Shown: positions 1 through 7,541, numbered from the stretch's first letter. The stretch: 22,784 nt of DNA from DASSWG01 sp035704905 (GCA_035704905.1 DASSWN010000068.1:1-22784), one strand, 5' to 3'. Notes: generated from the letters alone by a model not told the origin. Translations and numbers: made by a program.

Positions 1-1
1 C

Positions 2-571
2 TATGACCACCGTTTTGGCAGAAACCGTACGGCCGACATCAACGATTTAAAAAAATTCGGGAAAGAATTTGGATTTGAAGTTGAAGAAATTCCGAAACAA
101 GATATTGAAGAAGTCGCCGTGAGTTCCACAAAAATCAGAAAAGCACTGAACAATGGCGATATAAAAAAAGCCAATTCCTATTTGGGGAACCCATTTATGT
201 TGACAGGAAAAATAGTGCCCGGCAAACAATTGGGCAAAACCCTCGGGTTTCCTACGGCCAATTTGCATATTGAAGAAAATTACAAACTGATCCCGAAAAA
301 TGGGGTTTATATTGTACGATCGGTTATTGACAACCAGGTTTTCTTCGGAATGATGAATATTGGTACCAATCCGACGGTTTCAAAAGAAAAAAAACGCAGC
401 ATCGAAACGCATTTTTTTGATTTGAACAAAGATTTATATGGAAAAACCTTACAAATAGATTTGCTGGAACGAATTCGTGACGAAGAAAAATTCGGATCGT
501 TCGAAGCACTTTCCGCAGCCATGGAAAATGACAAGGAAGTTTCGCTGAAATATTTGAAAGAAAATCAATAA
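2..571 (+). CDS. ribF: Bifunctional riboflavin kinase/FAD synthetase RibF, 3' part only
   Basis: The frame is open from base 2, so the gene begins outside the window; 189 codons are visible of a family length near 310. The first visible residues, YDHRFGRNRTAD, are the end of the FAD synthetase (nucleotidyltransferase) domain, followed by the SSTKIRKAL segment typical of that domain. The riboflavin kinase domain follows: GKTLGFPTANL carries the PTAN metal/ATP-binding motif, then GMMNIGTNPTV, then IETHFFD with the conserved Glu, then the closing helix. The enzyme phosphorylates riboflavin to FMN and adenylylates FMN to FAD in the cytoplasm. The GTG at 119 lies inside the domain and is not a start. 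Identification is secure; only the N-terminal part is unseen. Confidence 0.95.
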   Translation, partial: YDHRFGRNRTADINDLKKFGKEFGFEVEEIPKQDIEEVAVSSTKIRKALNNGDIKKANSYLGNPFMLTGKIVPGKQLGKTLGFPTANLHIEENYKLIPKNGVYIVRSVIDNQVFFGMMNIGTNPTVSKEKKRSIETHFFDLNKDLYGKTLQIDLLERIRDEEKFGSFEALSAAMENDKEVSLKYLKENQ

Positions 572-651
572 AATTTATTCACTCCATGATTTTATGCAGT
601 GTCTTGACGGTCTTGGTCGAAAAAGAAACTGATCACTAATTCCTTCCGAGA

Positions 652-1971
652 ATGCTGAATAAATTCCTTTTTAAACAAATCGATAACAGCGGACTGATTA
701 CTTTCCGGGTTTGTTTTGGTTTGCTCATTACCTTGGAAACCTGGGGCGCAATCTTTACAGGTTGGGTTCGGCGGGTTTTGATCGAACCGCAATTTACATT
801 CAATTTTATAGGATTTGATTTTCTGCAACCACTTCCCGGCAACGGAATGTATTTCTATTTCATTCTAATGGGGATTTTCGGGATTTTTGTGATGATCGGT
901 TTCAAATATCGTTTCAGTATCATTGCGTTCACCCTGATGTGGACCTGCGTTTATCTGATGCAAAAAACTTCTTACAACAATCATTACTATCTGTTGATCC
1001 TCATTTGTATTTTCATGTGTTTTGCCCCGGCACACCGGTATTTATCTATAGATGTTCGGAAAAATCCAAATCTGCAAAAAATTTCTATGCCGCAATGGAT
1101 TTGGTTGTTCATTGTTTTTCAACTTGGTATTGTGTACACTTTTGCCGCCGGCGCGAAAATTTATCCGGACTGGATGGATGGAACTGTAGGAAAATTACTT
1201 TTAAGCAGTAAATCCGATTTTTGGTTGATCGGGGAAGTTTTTACACAAAAATGGGCGCAAACATTCATGACCTATTTCGCTATTTTGTTTGACCTGCTGA
1301 TTGTGCCACTCATGCTGTGGAAAAAAACGCGGTTCCCAATGTTCATTTTGGCAATATTTTTTCATTTGTTCAATAGCATCGTATTCCAAATCGGGATTTT
1401 CCCCTATTTATCTTTGGCGTTTTTCTTGTTCTTCTTCCCTACAAAAACGGTTCATAAACGTTTTCTTTCAGGAAAAAAATATTATTCGGAAGGAGAAGTA
1501 ATCATTCCCAATTATAAAAATCTGCTCATCACCTTTTTAGGGATATGGTTTGTGGTTCAAATCGCGCTGCCACTGAGGCATTGGTTCATAAAAGATGCTG
1601 TTTTGTGGACCGAAGAAGGGCATCGGCTCAGTTGGCGGATGATGCTTCGGAACAAATATGGACGAAGTCGTATAAAAATTATTAACAAAGAAAAAGGGGA
1701 AACCAAAATAGTTCGTTTAAGCGATTATTTGACCCCAAAACAGGTTCGGGCTGTTGGCGACAAACCCGATATTCTGTGGCAGTTCTGCCAACATTTAAAA
1801 AGTAAATATACCGATAAAGGCGAGGAAATCGAAATTTATGTCGATTGCAGAGTCAGTGTCAACGGCAGGCTAATGCGAACCTTTATCGATCCAAATGTGG
1901 ATATGGCCAAAGCCGAATGGCATTATTTCTTTCACAACGAATGGATTTTGCCTTCGAAATTGGATAAATGA
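652..1971 (+). CDS. HTTM / vitamin K-dependent gamma-carboxylase-like integral membrane protein
   Basis: The product has 439 residues. Its first two thirds are strongly hydrophobic, with about seven or eight likely membrane segments (roughly residues 15-35, 63-85, 90-107, 112-130, 148-168, 205-225, 235-262 and 290-310). A hydrophilic C-terminal domain of about 120 residues follows, containing WTEEGHRLSWRMMLRNKYG. This layout and motif match the bacterial HTTM family, relatives of vertebrate vitamin K-dependent gamma-glutamyl carboxylase. Whether the bacterial members carboxylate proteins is not established, so the substrate is unknown. The gene stands 80 bases after ribF with no visible terminator between them, so read-through is possible. 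The ATG at 652 gives a sensible short N-terminal tail before the first span. The family call is good; the function is open. Confidence 0.78.
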   Translation: MLNKFLFKQIDNSGLITFRVCFGLLITLETWGAIFTGWVRRVLIEPQFTFNFIGFDFLQPLPGNGMYFYFILMGIFGIFVMIGFKYRFSIIAFTLMWTCVYLMQKTSYNNHYYLLILICIFMCFAPAHRYLSIDVRKNPNLQKISMPQWIWLFIVFQLGIVYTFAAGAKIYPDWMDGTVGKLLLSSKSDFWLIGEVFTQKWAQTFMTYFAILFDLLIVPLMLWKKTRFPMFILAIFFHLFNSIVFQIGIFPYLSLAFFLFFFPTKTVHKRFLSGKKYYSEGEVIIPNYKNLLITFLGIWFVVQIALPLRHWFIKDAVLWTEEGHRLSWRMMLRNKYGRSRIKIINKEKGETKIVRLSDYLTPKQVRAVGDKPDILWQFCQHLKSKYTDKGEEIEIYVDCRVSVNGRLMRTFIDPNVDMAKAEWHYFFHNEWILPSKLDK

Positions 1972-2013
1972 TTAAAGAGTTCAACTTCATAAGGGCTGCT
2001 GTGGTGTGCGGCT

Positions 2014-2047
2014 TCCCACGGGTTGCACCCTTTCCCACGGGTTGCAC
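2014..2047 (+). repeat. Two direct copies of a 15-base word, 19 bases apart
   Basis: The word TCCCACGGGTTGCAC occurs at 2014-2028 and again exactly at 2033-2047. It lies in the 147-base gap between the HTTM gene and serS, upstream of the putative serS promoter. GC content is above that of the surroundings. It resembles dispersed intergenic repeats carrying CCCACGGGTTG that are common in Bacteroidota; that link is from memory and was not searched. No coding role is apparent. Confidence 0.8.
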
Positions 2048-2090
2048 TGATTTTGCCGTCAAAATTCGATGAATAACCAATCGGCTTTGT

Positions 2091-2098
2091 TATTTTTG
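2091..2098 (+). promoter_or_regulatory. Likely -7 promoter box for serS
   Basis: TATTTTTG matches the Bacteroidota sigma-A -7 consensus TAnnTTTG exactly and lies 20 bases before the serS ATG, which would give a leader of about a dozen bases. No TTG-type -33 element stands at the usual spacing, so only half of the promoter is supported. Confidence 0.45.
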
Positions 2099-2118
2099 CG
2101 TTCCGAAAAAGCTGCAAT

Positions 2119-3390
2119 ATGTTACAGATCACAAACATTCGTGCAAACAAAGAAGCCTACCTTTCTGGTTTGAAAAAAAGAAATTTTGACGCGGAAGCCA
2201 TTTTCGATGAAATTTTGACCTTGGACGAAACCCGTCGTGCCACGCAAACTGAACTTGATTTGATCTTGGCAGAATCGAACAAGATTTCAAAGGAAATCGG
2301 CAATCTTTTCAAAAGCGGAAAACACGATGAAGCCAATTCCCTAAAAACAAAAACCTCGGAACTGAAAGAAAATTCCAAAAAATTGGGCGAAGCCTTCAGT
2401 CAAATTTCCGAAAAACTGCAACAACTGTTATACACGGTCCCCAACGTTCCGCACGATTCCGTTCCCGCTGGAAATTCGGAAGAAGACAACGAGGAAATTT
2501 TCCGCGAAGGCGATGTTCCCGATTTGTCTGAAAATTCCCTTCCTCACTGGGAATTGGCAAAAAAATACGACTTGATCGATTTTGAACTGGGAAATAAAAT
2601 TACCGGAGCGGGTTTCCCGGTTTATAAAGGAAAAGGAGCTCGGCTGCAACGTGCCTTGATCGCTTATTTTTTGGACAAAAATATTGCTGCGGGTTACGAG
2701 GAGTATCAGGTTCCGCTAATGGTGAACGAAGCGTCGGGCTTGGGAACAGGCCAATTGCCGGACAAAGAAGGGCAAATGTACCACGTTGGTGAAGACGATT
2801 TGTATTTGATCCCAACTTCGGAAGTTCCCATCACGAATTTGTTCCGAGGAAATTTATTGAACGAAAATCAATTGCCCATTTCCTGCACGGCCTTTACTCC
2901 ATGTTTTCGACGTGAAGCCGGTTCGTATGGCGCGCACGTTCGCGGCTTGAACCGTTTACATCAATTCGACAAAGTGGAATTGGTGAACTTGGTGAAACCT
3001 GAAGAATCGTACCAAACCTTGGAAAATATGGTGGAACATGTGAAAGGAATTTTGCGCGAATTGAAATTACCGTTCCGGATTTTGAGGTTATGCGGTGGCG
3101 ATTTGGGCTTTACATCGGCATTGACTTATGATTTCGAAGTGTTTTCCACAGCCCAAGACCGCTGGTTGGAAATTTCTTCTGTTTCCAATTTTGAAACTTT
3201 CCAGTCCAACCGAATGAAAATTCGGTATAAAAATAAAATGAACAAAAAGGAACTGGTGCATACTTTAAACGGCAGTTCATTGGCATTGCCCCGGGTTTTG
3301 GCGGGAATTTTGGAAAATTATCAAAAGGAAAATGGCATTGAAATCCCAAAAGTTTTGCAGCCATATACCGGATTTGACAAAATTGATTAA
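2119..3390 (+). CDS. serS: Serine--tRNA ligase
   Basis: The 423-residue product is full length for the class II seryl-tRNA synthetase, which charges tRNA-Ser (and tRNA-Sec where present) with serine in the cytoplasm. The N-terminal 110 or so residues are charged and heptad-like, the long tRNA-binding coiled-coil arm. The catalytic domain shows LIPTSEVPITNLF, the motif 2 block CFRREAGSYGAHVRGLNRL followed by HQFDKVE, and motif 3 GSSLALPRVLAGILENYQ. The ATG at 2119 begins MLQITNIRANKE, the standard N-terminus. The gene follows the HTTM gene by 147 bases and seems to have its own -7 box. Its stop is followed five bases later by a heptad repeat array that fills the gap to the next gene. Confidence 0.98.
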   Translation: MLQITNIRANKEAYLSGLKKRNFDAEAIFDEILTLDETRRATQTELDLILAESNKISKEIGNLFKSGKHDEANSLKTKTSELKENSKKLGEAFSQISEKLQQLLYTVPNVPHDSVPAGNSEEDNEEIFREGDVPDLSENSLPHWELAKKYDLIDFELGNKITGAGFPVYKGKGARLQRALIAYFLDKNIAAGYEEYQVPLMVNEASGLGTGQLPDKEGQMYHVGEDDLYLIPTSEVPITNLFRGNLLNENQLPISCTAFTPCFRREAGSYGAHVRGLNRLHQFDKVELVNLVKPEESYQTLENMVEHVKGILRELKLPFRILRLCGGDLGFTSALTYDFEVFSTAQDRWLEISSVSNFETFQSNRMKIRYKNKMNKKELVHTLNGSSLALPRVLAGILENYQKENGIEIPKVLQPYTGFDKID

Positions 3391-3395
3391 TCCAA

Positions 3396-3444
3396 AACTT
3401 TGAACCCGAAACGTTGAACTTTGAACCCGAAACTTTAAACCCAA
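3396..3444 (+). repeat. Array of seven AACnnnn heptads filling the serS-djlA gap
   Basis: Seven consecutive 7-bp units, without interruption: AACTTTG, AACCCGA, AACGTTG, AACTTTG, AACCCGA, AACTTTA, AACCCAA. The first begins five bases after the serS stop and the last ends directly at the ATG at 3445. All units keep AAC at the same phase; TTTG-like and CCCGA-like units alternate in part, suggesting an older 14-bp or 21-bp pattern. The 5' leader of the next gene is therefore almost all repeat. Confidence 0.92.
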
Positions 3445-4182
3445 ATGATTAAATGGATTGGTGCTATTTTAGGTTTTATGTATGGCCGCTTTCCTGGGGC
3501 CATCATGGGGTTCATTTTAGGGAACATTCTTGACTATTTGATTAAAGGGAATTTTTCAAGCGGACAATTTCAAACCGTTTTTCAGCAATCACAGCAGGTA
3601 TCGCCCGGTGATTTTGAATTGAATTTGCTCTCATTGGCGTCATTGGTTATTAAAGCCGATGGAAAAGTGAACGAGCGTGAAATGGAGTACGTGCGGAATT
3701 ATTTCGTTCAGGCCTACGGAAAAGAACGCGCAAACGCCACTTTTCGAACTTTCAATGAAATCATCAAAAACCGGGAAATTTCGGCCCCGCGCATTGGCCT
3801 TTATTTGCAACAACGAACAAGGTATGAAGTGCGGCTGCAAATTCTTCATTTTTTGTTCGCAATAGCCCAAGCCGACGGGCTTGTTTCAGAAGCAGAAGTA
3901 TCAAAACTTTCGGAAATCGCAGGTTATTTGCGCTTGGGAAGGCAAGATTTTGAAAGCATCAAAGCCATGTTTTTTAAATCGGCGGACACCGCCTATAAAA
4001 TCTTGGAAATCGATAAATCCGCTACCGATGCCGAGGTAAAAAGCGCTTTCCGCAAAATGGCCAAAAAATACCATCCGGACAAACTACAGCAAATGGATGA
4101 AGCCTATCAAAAGGGTGCACAAGAGAAATTTACAAAAGTTCAAGAAGCTTACGAACAAATCCAAAAAGAACGGGGAATGTAA
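3445..4182 (+). CDS. DjlA-like membrane co-chaperone (TerB domain plus C-terminal J domain)
   Basis: The 245-residue product starts with a glycine-rich hydrophobic segment (about residues 4-32, with GAILGFMYGRFPGAIMGF) like the membrane anchor of DjlA. Residues about 55-165 form an all-helical TerB-like domain (ADGKVNEREMEYV and, in a second half, AQADGLVSEAEVSKL). Residues about 178-245 are a J domain with the HPD tripeptide at 210-212, which stimulates the DnaK ATPase. The order is the same as in E. coli DjlA and its length is close. It would recruit DnaK to the inner face of the membrane; clients are unknown. It starts immediately after a heptad repeat array, with no Shine-Dalgarno sequence, and may be cotranscribed with serS. 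Confidence 0.85.
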   Translation: MIKWIGAILGFMYGRFPGAIMGFILGNILDYLIKGNFSSGQFQTVFQQSQQVSPGDFELNLLSLASLVIKADGKVNEREMEYVRNYFVQAYGKERANATFRTFNEIIKNREISAPRIGLYLQQRTRYEVRLQILHFLFAIAQADGLVSEAEVSKLSEIAGYLRLGRQDFESIKAMFFKSADTAYKILEIDKSATDAEVKSAFRKMAKKYHPDKLQQMDEAYQKGAQEKFTKVQEAYEQIQKERGM

Positions 4183-4258
4183 TTTCTCTGTTTTTTTCTT
4201 GCTCCTTCCCCGATGTCAACCAATTTAAATAAGATACAAACTTCGGTTCTTTCACAAA

Positions 4259-4274
4259 TTTAGATTAATCTAAA
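4259..4274 (+). promoter_or_regulatory. Perfect 16-bp palindrome, likely DtxR/MntR-family operator
   Basis: TTTAGATTAATCTAAA is a perfect inverted repeat without spacer. Its TTAG...CTAA half-sites resemble the DtxR box of Actinobacteria (TTAGGTTAGCCTAA core). It lies 51 bases before the start of a DtxR/MntR-type gene and touches the putative -33 region, where bound repressor would block RNA polymerase. The operator role is inferred; the palindrome itself is directly seen. Confidence 0.75.
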
Positions 4275-4276
4275 AA

Positions 4277-4306
4277 TTTGTTTAACCCAACTTTAATTTA
4301 TATTTT
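4277..4306 (+). promoter_or_regulatory. Likely promoter of the regulator-ZIP transporter operon
   Basis: A TTTG at 4277-4280 and TATATTTT at 4299-4306 (seven of the eight consensus positions of TAnnTTTG, last base differing) are separated by 18 bases, close to the known Bacteroidota -33/-7 spacing. The palindrome ends two bases upstream of the TTTG. The transcript would start near 4312, giving a leader of about 15 bases. Confidence 0.5.
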
Positions 4307-4325
4307 TACGGCTAAATTCGTCTTT

Positions 4326-4982
4326 ATGGCCACCTTATCGGAAGAAAACTACCTGAAAGCCATTTTTCATTTGGAAAACAAATTTGAACAAGGCGCGAAC
4401 ACGAACGCCTTAGCGGAAAAAATGGAGACCAAACCCTCATCCGTGACCGATATGCTGAAAAAATTGTCACAAAAAAAGTTGGTGGATTATAAAAAATACC
4501 AAGGTGCGAAACTCAGTAAAAAAGGAAAAGAAAAAGCTCTTGAAATTATTCGTAAACATCGTCTTTGGGAAGTTTTTTTGGTAGAAAAACTGAATTTTTC
4601 TTGGGATGAAGTCCACGATGTCGCCGAACAATTGGAACATGTGCAATCTCGAAAACTGACATTGGAACTCGACAGGTTTTTGGGCCATCCGAAACGCGAT
4701 CCGCATGGTGACCCAATTCCGGATGCAGAGGGAAATTTCGATTTTAATGACCGCATGCTTCTTTCTGAATTGGAAGAGGGCGCCAACGGAATTTTTTCAG
4801 GGGTAAAAGATTCTTCCGCCTCTTTCCTTCAATATTTGGACAAACAAGAAATCACTTTGGGAAAAGAAATCGCGGTCTTGGAAAGGGAAAACTTCGATCA
4901 TTCCATACGCATAAAAATGGATGGCAAAACAAAGCATATTTCCGCGCTCGCCGCCAATAACATATTCATAAAAACAAGCTAA
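4326..4982 (+). CDS. Metal-dependent transcriptional regulator, DtxR/MntR family
   Basis: The 218-residue product has an N-terminal winged helix-turn-helix (about 1-65, SENYLK-type start and KPSSVTDMLKKLSQKKLV), a metal-binding dimerisation domain (about 66-140) and a C-terminal FeoA/SH3-like domain (about 150-218). Metal ligands typical of the family are visible: H78, E82, H97, E101, E104 and H105. Glu at 101, where DtxR has Cys, is MntR-like, which favours Mn(II) sensing; the position of MntR Asp8 is Asn8 here. The TTG at 4278 would add 16 residues, but the ATG at 4326 gives the usual family N-terminus and leaves room for the promoter. It is two bases upstream of a ZIP transporter gene and behind a perfect operator-like palindrome, so autoregulation is likely. 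Confidence 0.9.
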   Translation: MATLSEENYLKAIFHLENKFEQGANTNALAEKMETKPSSVTDMLKKLSQKKLVDYKKYQGAKLSKKGKEKALEIIRKHRLWEVFLVEKLNFSWDEVHDVAEQLEHVQSRKLTLELDRFLGHPKRDPHGDPIPDAEGNFDFNDRMLLSELEEGANGIFSGVKDSSASFLQYLDKQEITLGKEIAVLERENFDHSIRIKMDGKTKHISALAANNIFIKTS

Positions 4983-4984
4983 CT

Positions 4985-5809
4985 ATGCTCGATCCGGTCA
5001 TTGATTATTTGGAAAACATCGATCCGATTTTGGCGGCATTTTATGCCACCTTGTTCACTTGGGGCGTAACGGCATTGGGTGCCTCTTTCGTTTTTTTGTT
5101 CAAAAACATGAGCCGCGCCTTTTTCGATGGAATGTTGGGTTTCACAGGTGGTGTAATGGTGGCTGCAAGTTTCTGGAGTTTGTTGGCCCCCGCAATAGAA
5201 ATGAGTTCCGGAAGCAGTTTTGAAAAAGTTCTTCCCTCGGTTATCGGATTCGGTTTGGGTGCGTTATTCATTTTTTCGCTGGATAAAATATTGCCACATT
5301 TACATATTAATTTCAGGGAAAGCGAAAAAGAAGGAATCAAAACCCCGTGGCACAAATCAATTTTGCTCACTTTGGCAATAACCATGCACAATATTCCCGA
5401 AGGATTGGCGATTGGCGTTTTGTTCGGCGGTGTGGCTGCAGGTTTTGACGGGGCAACAATCGGCGGCGCGGTTGCCCTGGCAATTGGAATTGGTTTACAG
5501 AATTTTCCCGAGGGAATCGCCGTGGCCATGCCCTTGCGGCGACAAGGTTTAAGCCGATGGAAAAGTTTTAATTATGGTCAACTTTCCGCTATCGTTGAAC
5601 CTGTTGCGGCGGTTTTGGGCGCCTGGGCGGTTTTGACTTTTCAGCCCATTTTGCCTTATGCACTTGCTTTTGCCGCTGGCGCAATGATTTTTGTGGTGGT
5701 TGAAGAAGTGGTGCCCGAGTCGCAAAGGGCCAATTATACTGACATTTCCACGTTGGGTTTTGTCGGCGGGTTTATTCTGATGATGACTCTGGATGTAGGT
5801 TTGGGATAA
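4985..5809 (+). CDS. ZIP-family divalent metal transporter (GufA-type)
   Basis: The 274-residue protein has about eight hydrophobic segments and the two ZIP signature sites: HNIPEG at residues 135-140 and QNFPEG, with N173, P175 and E176, in the next membrane helix. Asn in place of the second His is typical of the GufA branch rather than ZupT. A short hydrophilic loop with His residues (LPHLHINF) precedes the first site. ZIP proteins move Zn, Mn or Fe into the cytoplasm. The gene starts two bases after the DtxR/MntR-type regulator, so the two are surely cotranscribed, and the transported metal is probably the metal sensed. Metal identity cannot be read from the sequence. Confidence 0.9.
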   Translation: MLDPVIDYLENIDPILAAFYATLFTWGVTALGASFVFLFKNMSRAFFDGMLGFTGGVMVAASFWSLLAPAIEMSSGSSFEKVLPSVIGFGLGALFIFSLDKILPHLHINFRESEKEGIKTPWHKSILLTLAITMHNIPEGLAIGVLFGGVAAGFDGATIGGAVALAIGIGLQNFPEGIAVAMPLRRQGLSRWKSFNYGQLSAIVEPVAAVLGAWAVLTFQPILPYALAFAAGAMIFVVVEEVVPESQRANYTDISTLGFVGGFILMMTLDVGLG

Positions 5810-5848
5810 AAAGGATTTTCCAAATGTTTTATTTTTCTTAAATTTCCT

Positions 5849-5867
5849 AAGAAGGTCGGCCTTTTTT
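5849..5867 (+). terminator. Possible intrinsic terminator after the metal operon
   Basis: A stem of seven pairs (5849-5855 with 5860-5866, one G-U pair) closes a TCGG tetraloop and runs into a run of six T. It lies 40 bases after the ZIP gene stop. An overlapping inverted repeat, TTCTTA at 5835-5840 with TAAGAA at 5848-5853, could compete with it. The U-tract is mostly used up within the stem, so this is a moderate call. Confidence 0.45.
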
Positions 5868-5913
5868 AGTAAATTCCCCTTTCGAAATAGTTTCATCACA
5901 AAAAAATTCTGAA

Positions 5914-6324
5914 ATGAAAGCCCTCAACTATATCATTCTTTTTTGCTTCTTCTTCGGAACCCCTACATTTTATGCGCAAAACGCTGAAAATGTGAAATCG
6001 CCAAAAATTATTTGTCCGGTAAAACTGGGCGAAACCATAGGGTTTGGAAACAAATGGGTGAAATTTGCAAAAGTGCTTTCCGACTCGCGCTGCCCGGTTG
6101 ATGTTACGTGTGTTTGGGCGGGGGAAGCAAAAGTACTGGTGGAAATTTATGAAGGTGAAAAATTGTTGGAAACCAAAGAAGTGGTTATTTCACCCACTTC
6201 CGAAATAATCCCGCTTTTTTCTTTAAAAAACAATTCGGTGGGAATCGATGGGTTGGCACCTTACCCAAATTCCAAAACCCCCGAAGCGAATAAAAAATAT
6301 ATTTTAAATTTAATCCTTCTGTAG
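5914..6324 (+). CDS. Small secreted protein with SRCPxxxxCVWAGE motif, function unknown
   Basis: The 136-residue product has a Sec signal peptide (hydrophobic residues about 5-20, cut after FYAQ near residue 22). The mature part of about 114 residues looks like an all-beta domain. It carries SRCPVDVTCVWAGEA, with two Cys six positions apart and a Trp. This motif recurs in small uncharacterised secreted proteins of Bacteroidota as far as I recall; no function is known to me. The two Cys could pair or bind a metal in the periplasm. It follows the ZIP transporter by 104 bases with a possible terminator between, so it may have its own promoter. Its TAG stop codon is part of the first unit of a heptad array. 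Confidence 0.75.
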   Translation: MKALNYIILFCFFFGTPTFYAQNAENVKSPKIICPVKLGETIGFGNKWVKFAKVLSDSRCPVDVTCVWAGEAKVLVEIYEGEKLLETKEVVISPTSEIIPLFSLKNNSVGIDGLAPYPNSKTPEANKKYILNLILL

Positions 6325-6355
6325 GCTATAGGCTGTAGGCTGTAGGCTGTAGGCT
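6321..6355 (+). repeat. Five GTAGGCT heptads overlapping a stop codon
   Basis: Units are GTAGGCT, ATAGGCT, GTAGGCT, GTAGGCT, GTAGGCT. The TAG at 6322-6324, inside the first unit, is the stop codon of the preceding gene. On the other strand the units read AGCCTAC/AGCCTAT, the same family as the arrays at 10635-10662 and 10723-10743. Confidence 0.93.
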
Positions 6356-6391
6356 GCTATAATGTTAAGGTTTAGGCACGAAAAAAACAAA

Positions 6392-7528
6392 TCAGTCATA
6401 TTTAATTTTGCGGAGAACGCGCATGGTTTCTTTATATCGTAAATAAGCTTCGGAAGAATGATTTTTCAACAGGATTTTGGCGGTTTCCAATTGTGAGATA
6501 GCAGCATCGAATCCGTTTAAATAGCAAAGCAAATAAGTGGCGGGAAGTCGCAATAAATCTCTTTCTTCCCGTGGTTTCAACCCAATTTTCTTTTCCAATT
6601 TCGTCAACAATGCATCGTTGCCGTTATAAATATGGTGCAAGGTTTCTTTGCGGAATTGAGGGGGGGCAAAAACCATTCGGTTTTCAATTTCGTAATGCAT
6701 ATTGTTTTTAAAATGAATGATCACTTCTTCCAACGGATAATACTTATAAGTCTCATACAGTCCCAAATGCACATATTCCAGAATCTTGAAGGAGTTTTCA
6801 TCATAAGAAATACTCACCTCGTCCAAATCTGAAAAAAATAATTTCACCTGCTCGTTGATGAGTTCAATATTCACCCTGGAATAATAGGTTTGTTCTTTTG
6901 CCACCTTCTTCTTTCCAGCCCAACAAACCACAAAATATTCTTTGAAAACCTTGTACTGCGGATTGAAATCGGTGCTCTTTTCCATAAAATCGAACACGCC
7001 TTTCAAGGTAAGTTCCACATTATTCTGCGAATGTTTTTCGATGGAAGCAACCTGTTCGGAATTCAAATCTTTCAATTCAATATCAAAAACCTTCGGCATG
7101 CTAATGCTTCCATCGCGAAAAAAAACGGCGCCACCGTAATATTTCCAAATATTCCGCTTGAGTGAACAAATTTTTCCATCATTTGGTCCAATAATCACCA
7201 ATCCCAACACTTTATTGTCTGGCAAATGTGGAAACAAAACATTTTCATAGCGCACTTGTGGTGGGTTGGTTAAATAGGCGTTGATAAGATTTTGAATTTT
7301 ACTGTCGTCAAAAAAATCGACCCCAACAATGGCATTGTCTATGTCGCGCACCCCGATCACGATGTAGGAATTGTTCTTCGGATTGGAGTTTGCAAGTGCA
7401 CAAATATGTTTTAAAAACTTTGCTTTCCCTTCCCGATTGCCCAAATTCAGTTTTAACTTTTTGTCATAGAAACTGTTCTCATCGCTATGGGCAAGCAAGT
7501 TTTTAATAAGAAGGCGTTTGTTGATCAT
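6392..7528 (-). CDS. AlbA_2 (Schlafen-like) domain protein
   Basis: The 378-residue product is the only minus-strand gene seen. Residues about 15-130 match the AlbA_2 fold found in Schlafen-like and putative DNA-binding proteins: KFLKHICALANSNPK, then YIVIGVRDIDNAIVGVDF, then NPPQVRYENV. The rest, mostly helical and charged, contains no motif I recognise. Such proteins are often annotated as ATP-binding or transcriptional regulators; the basis for ATP binding is weak. There is no signal peptide, so it is cytoplasmic. It converges with the small secreted protein gene and diverges from the DUF4382 lipoprotein gene. The ATG at 7528 fits a -7 box at 7542-7549. It shows no mobile-element neighbours. 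Confidence 0.75.
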   Translation of the reverse strand: MINKRLLIKNLLAHSDENSFYDKKLKLNLGNREGKAKFLKHICALANSNPKNNSYIVIGVRDIDNAIVGVDFFDDSKIQNLINAYLTNPPQVRYENVLFPHLPDNKVLGLVIIGPNDGKICSLKRNIWKYYGGAVFFRDGSISMPKVFDIELKDLNSEQVASIEKHSQNNVELTLKGVFDFMEKSTDFNPQYKVFKEYFVVCWAGKKKVAKEQTYYSRVNIELINEQVKLFFSDLDEVSISYDENSFKILEYVHLGLYETYKYYPLEEVIIHFKNNMHYEIENRMVFAPPQFRKETLHHIYNGNDALLTKLEKKIGLKPREERDLLRLPATYLLCYLNGFDAAISQLETAKILLKNHSSEAYLRYKETMRVLRKIKYD

Positions 7529-7541
7529 GAGAAACCGAATT

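Noticed and set aside
4278..4325. TTG start for the metal regulator, adding 16 residues
   Set aside because: The extra part overlaps the putative promoter and does not resemble family N-termini; the ATG at 4326 gives the expected one.
5041..5529. Open frame of 162 codons on the minus strand
   Set aside because: It is antisense to the ZIP transporter, whose signature motifs are clear on the + strand.
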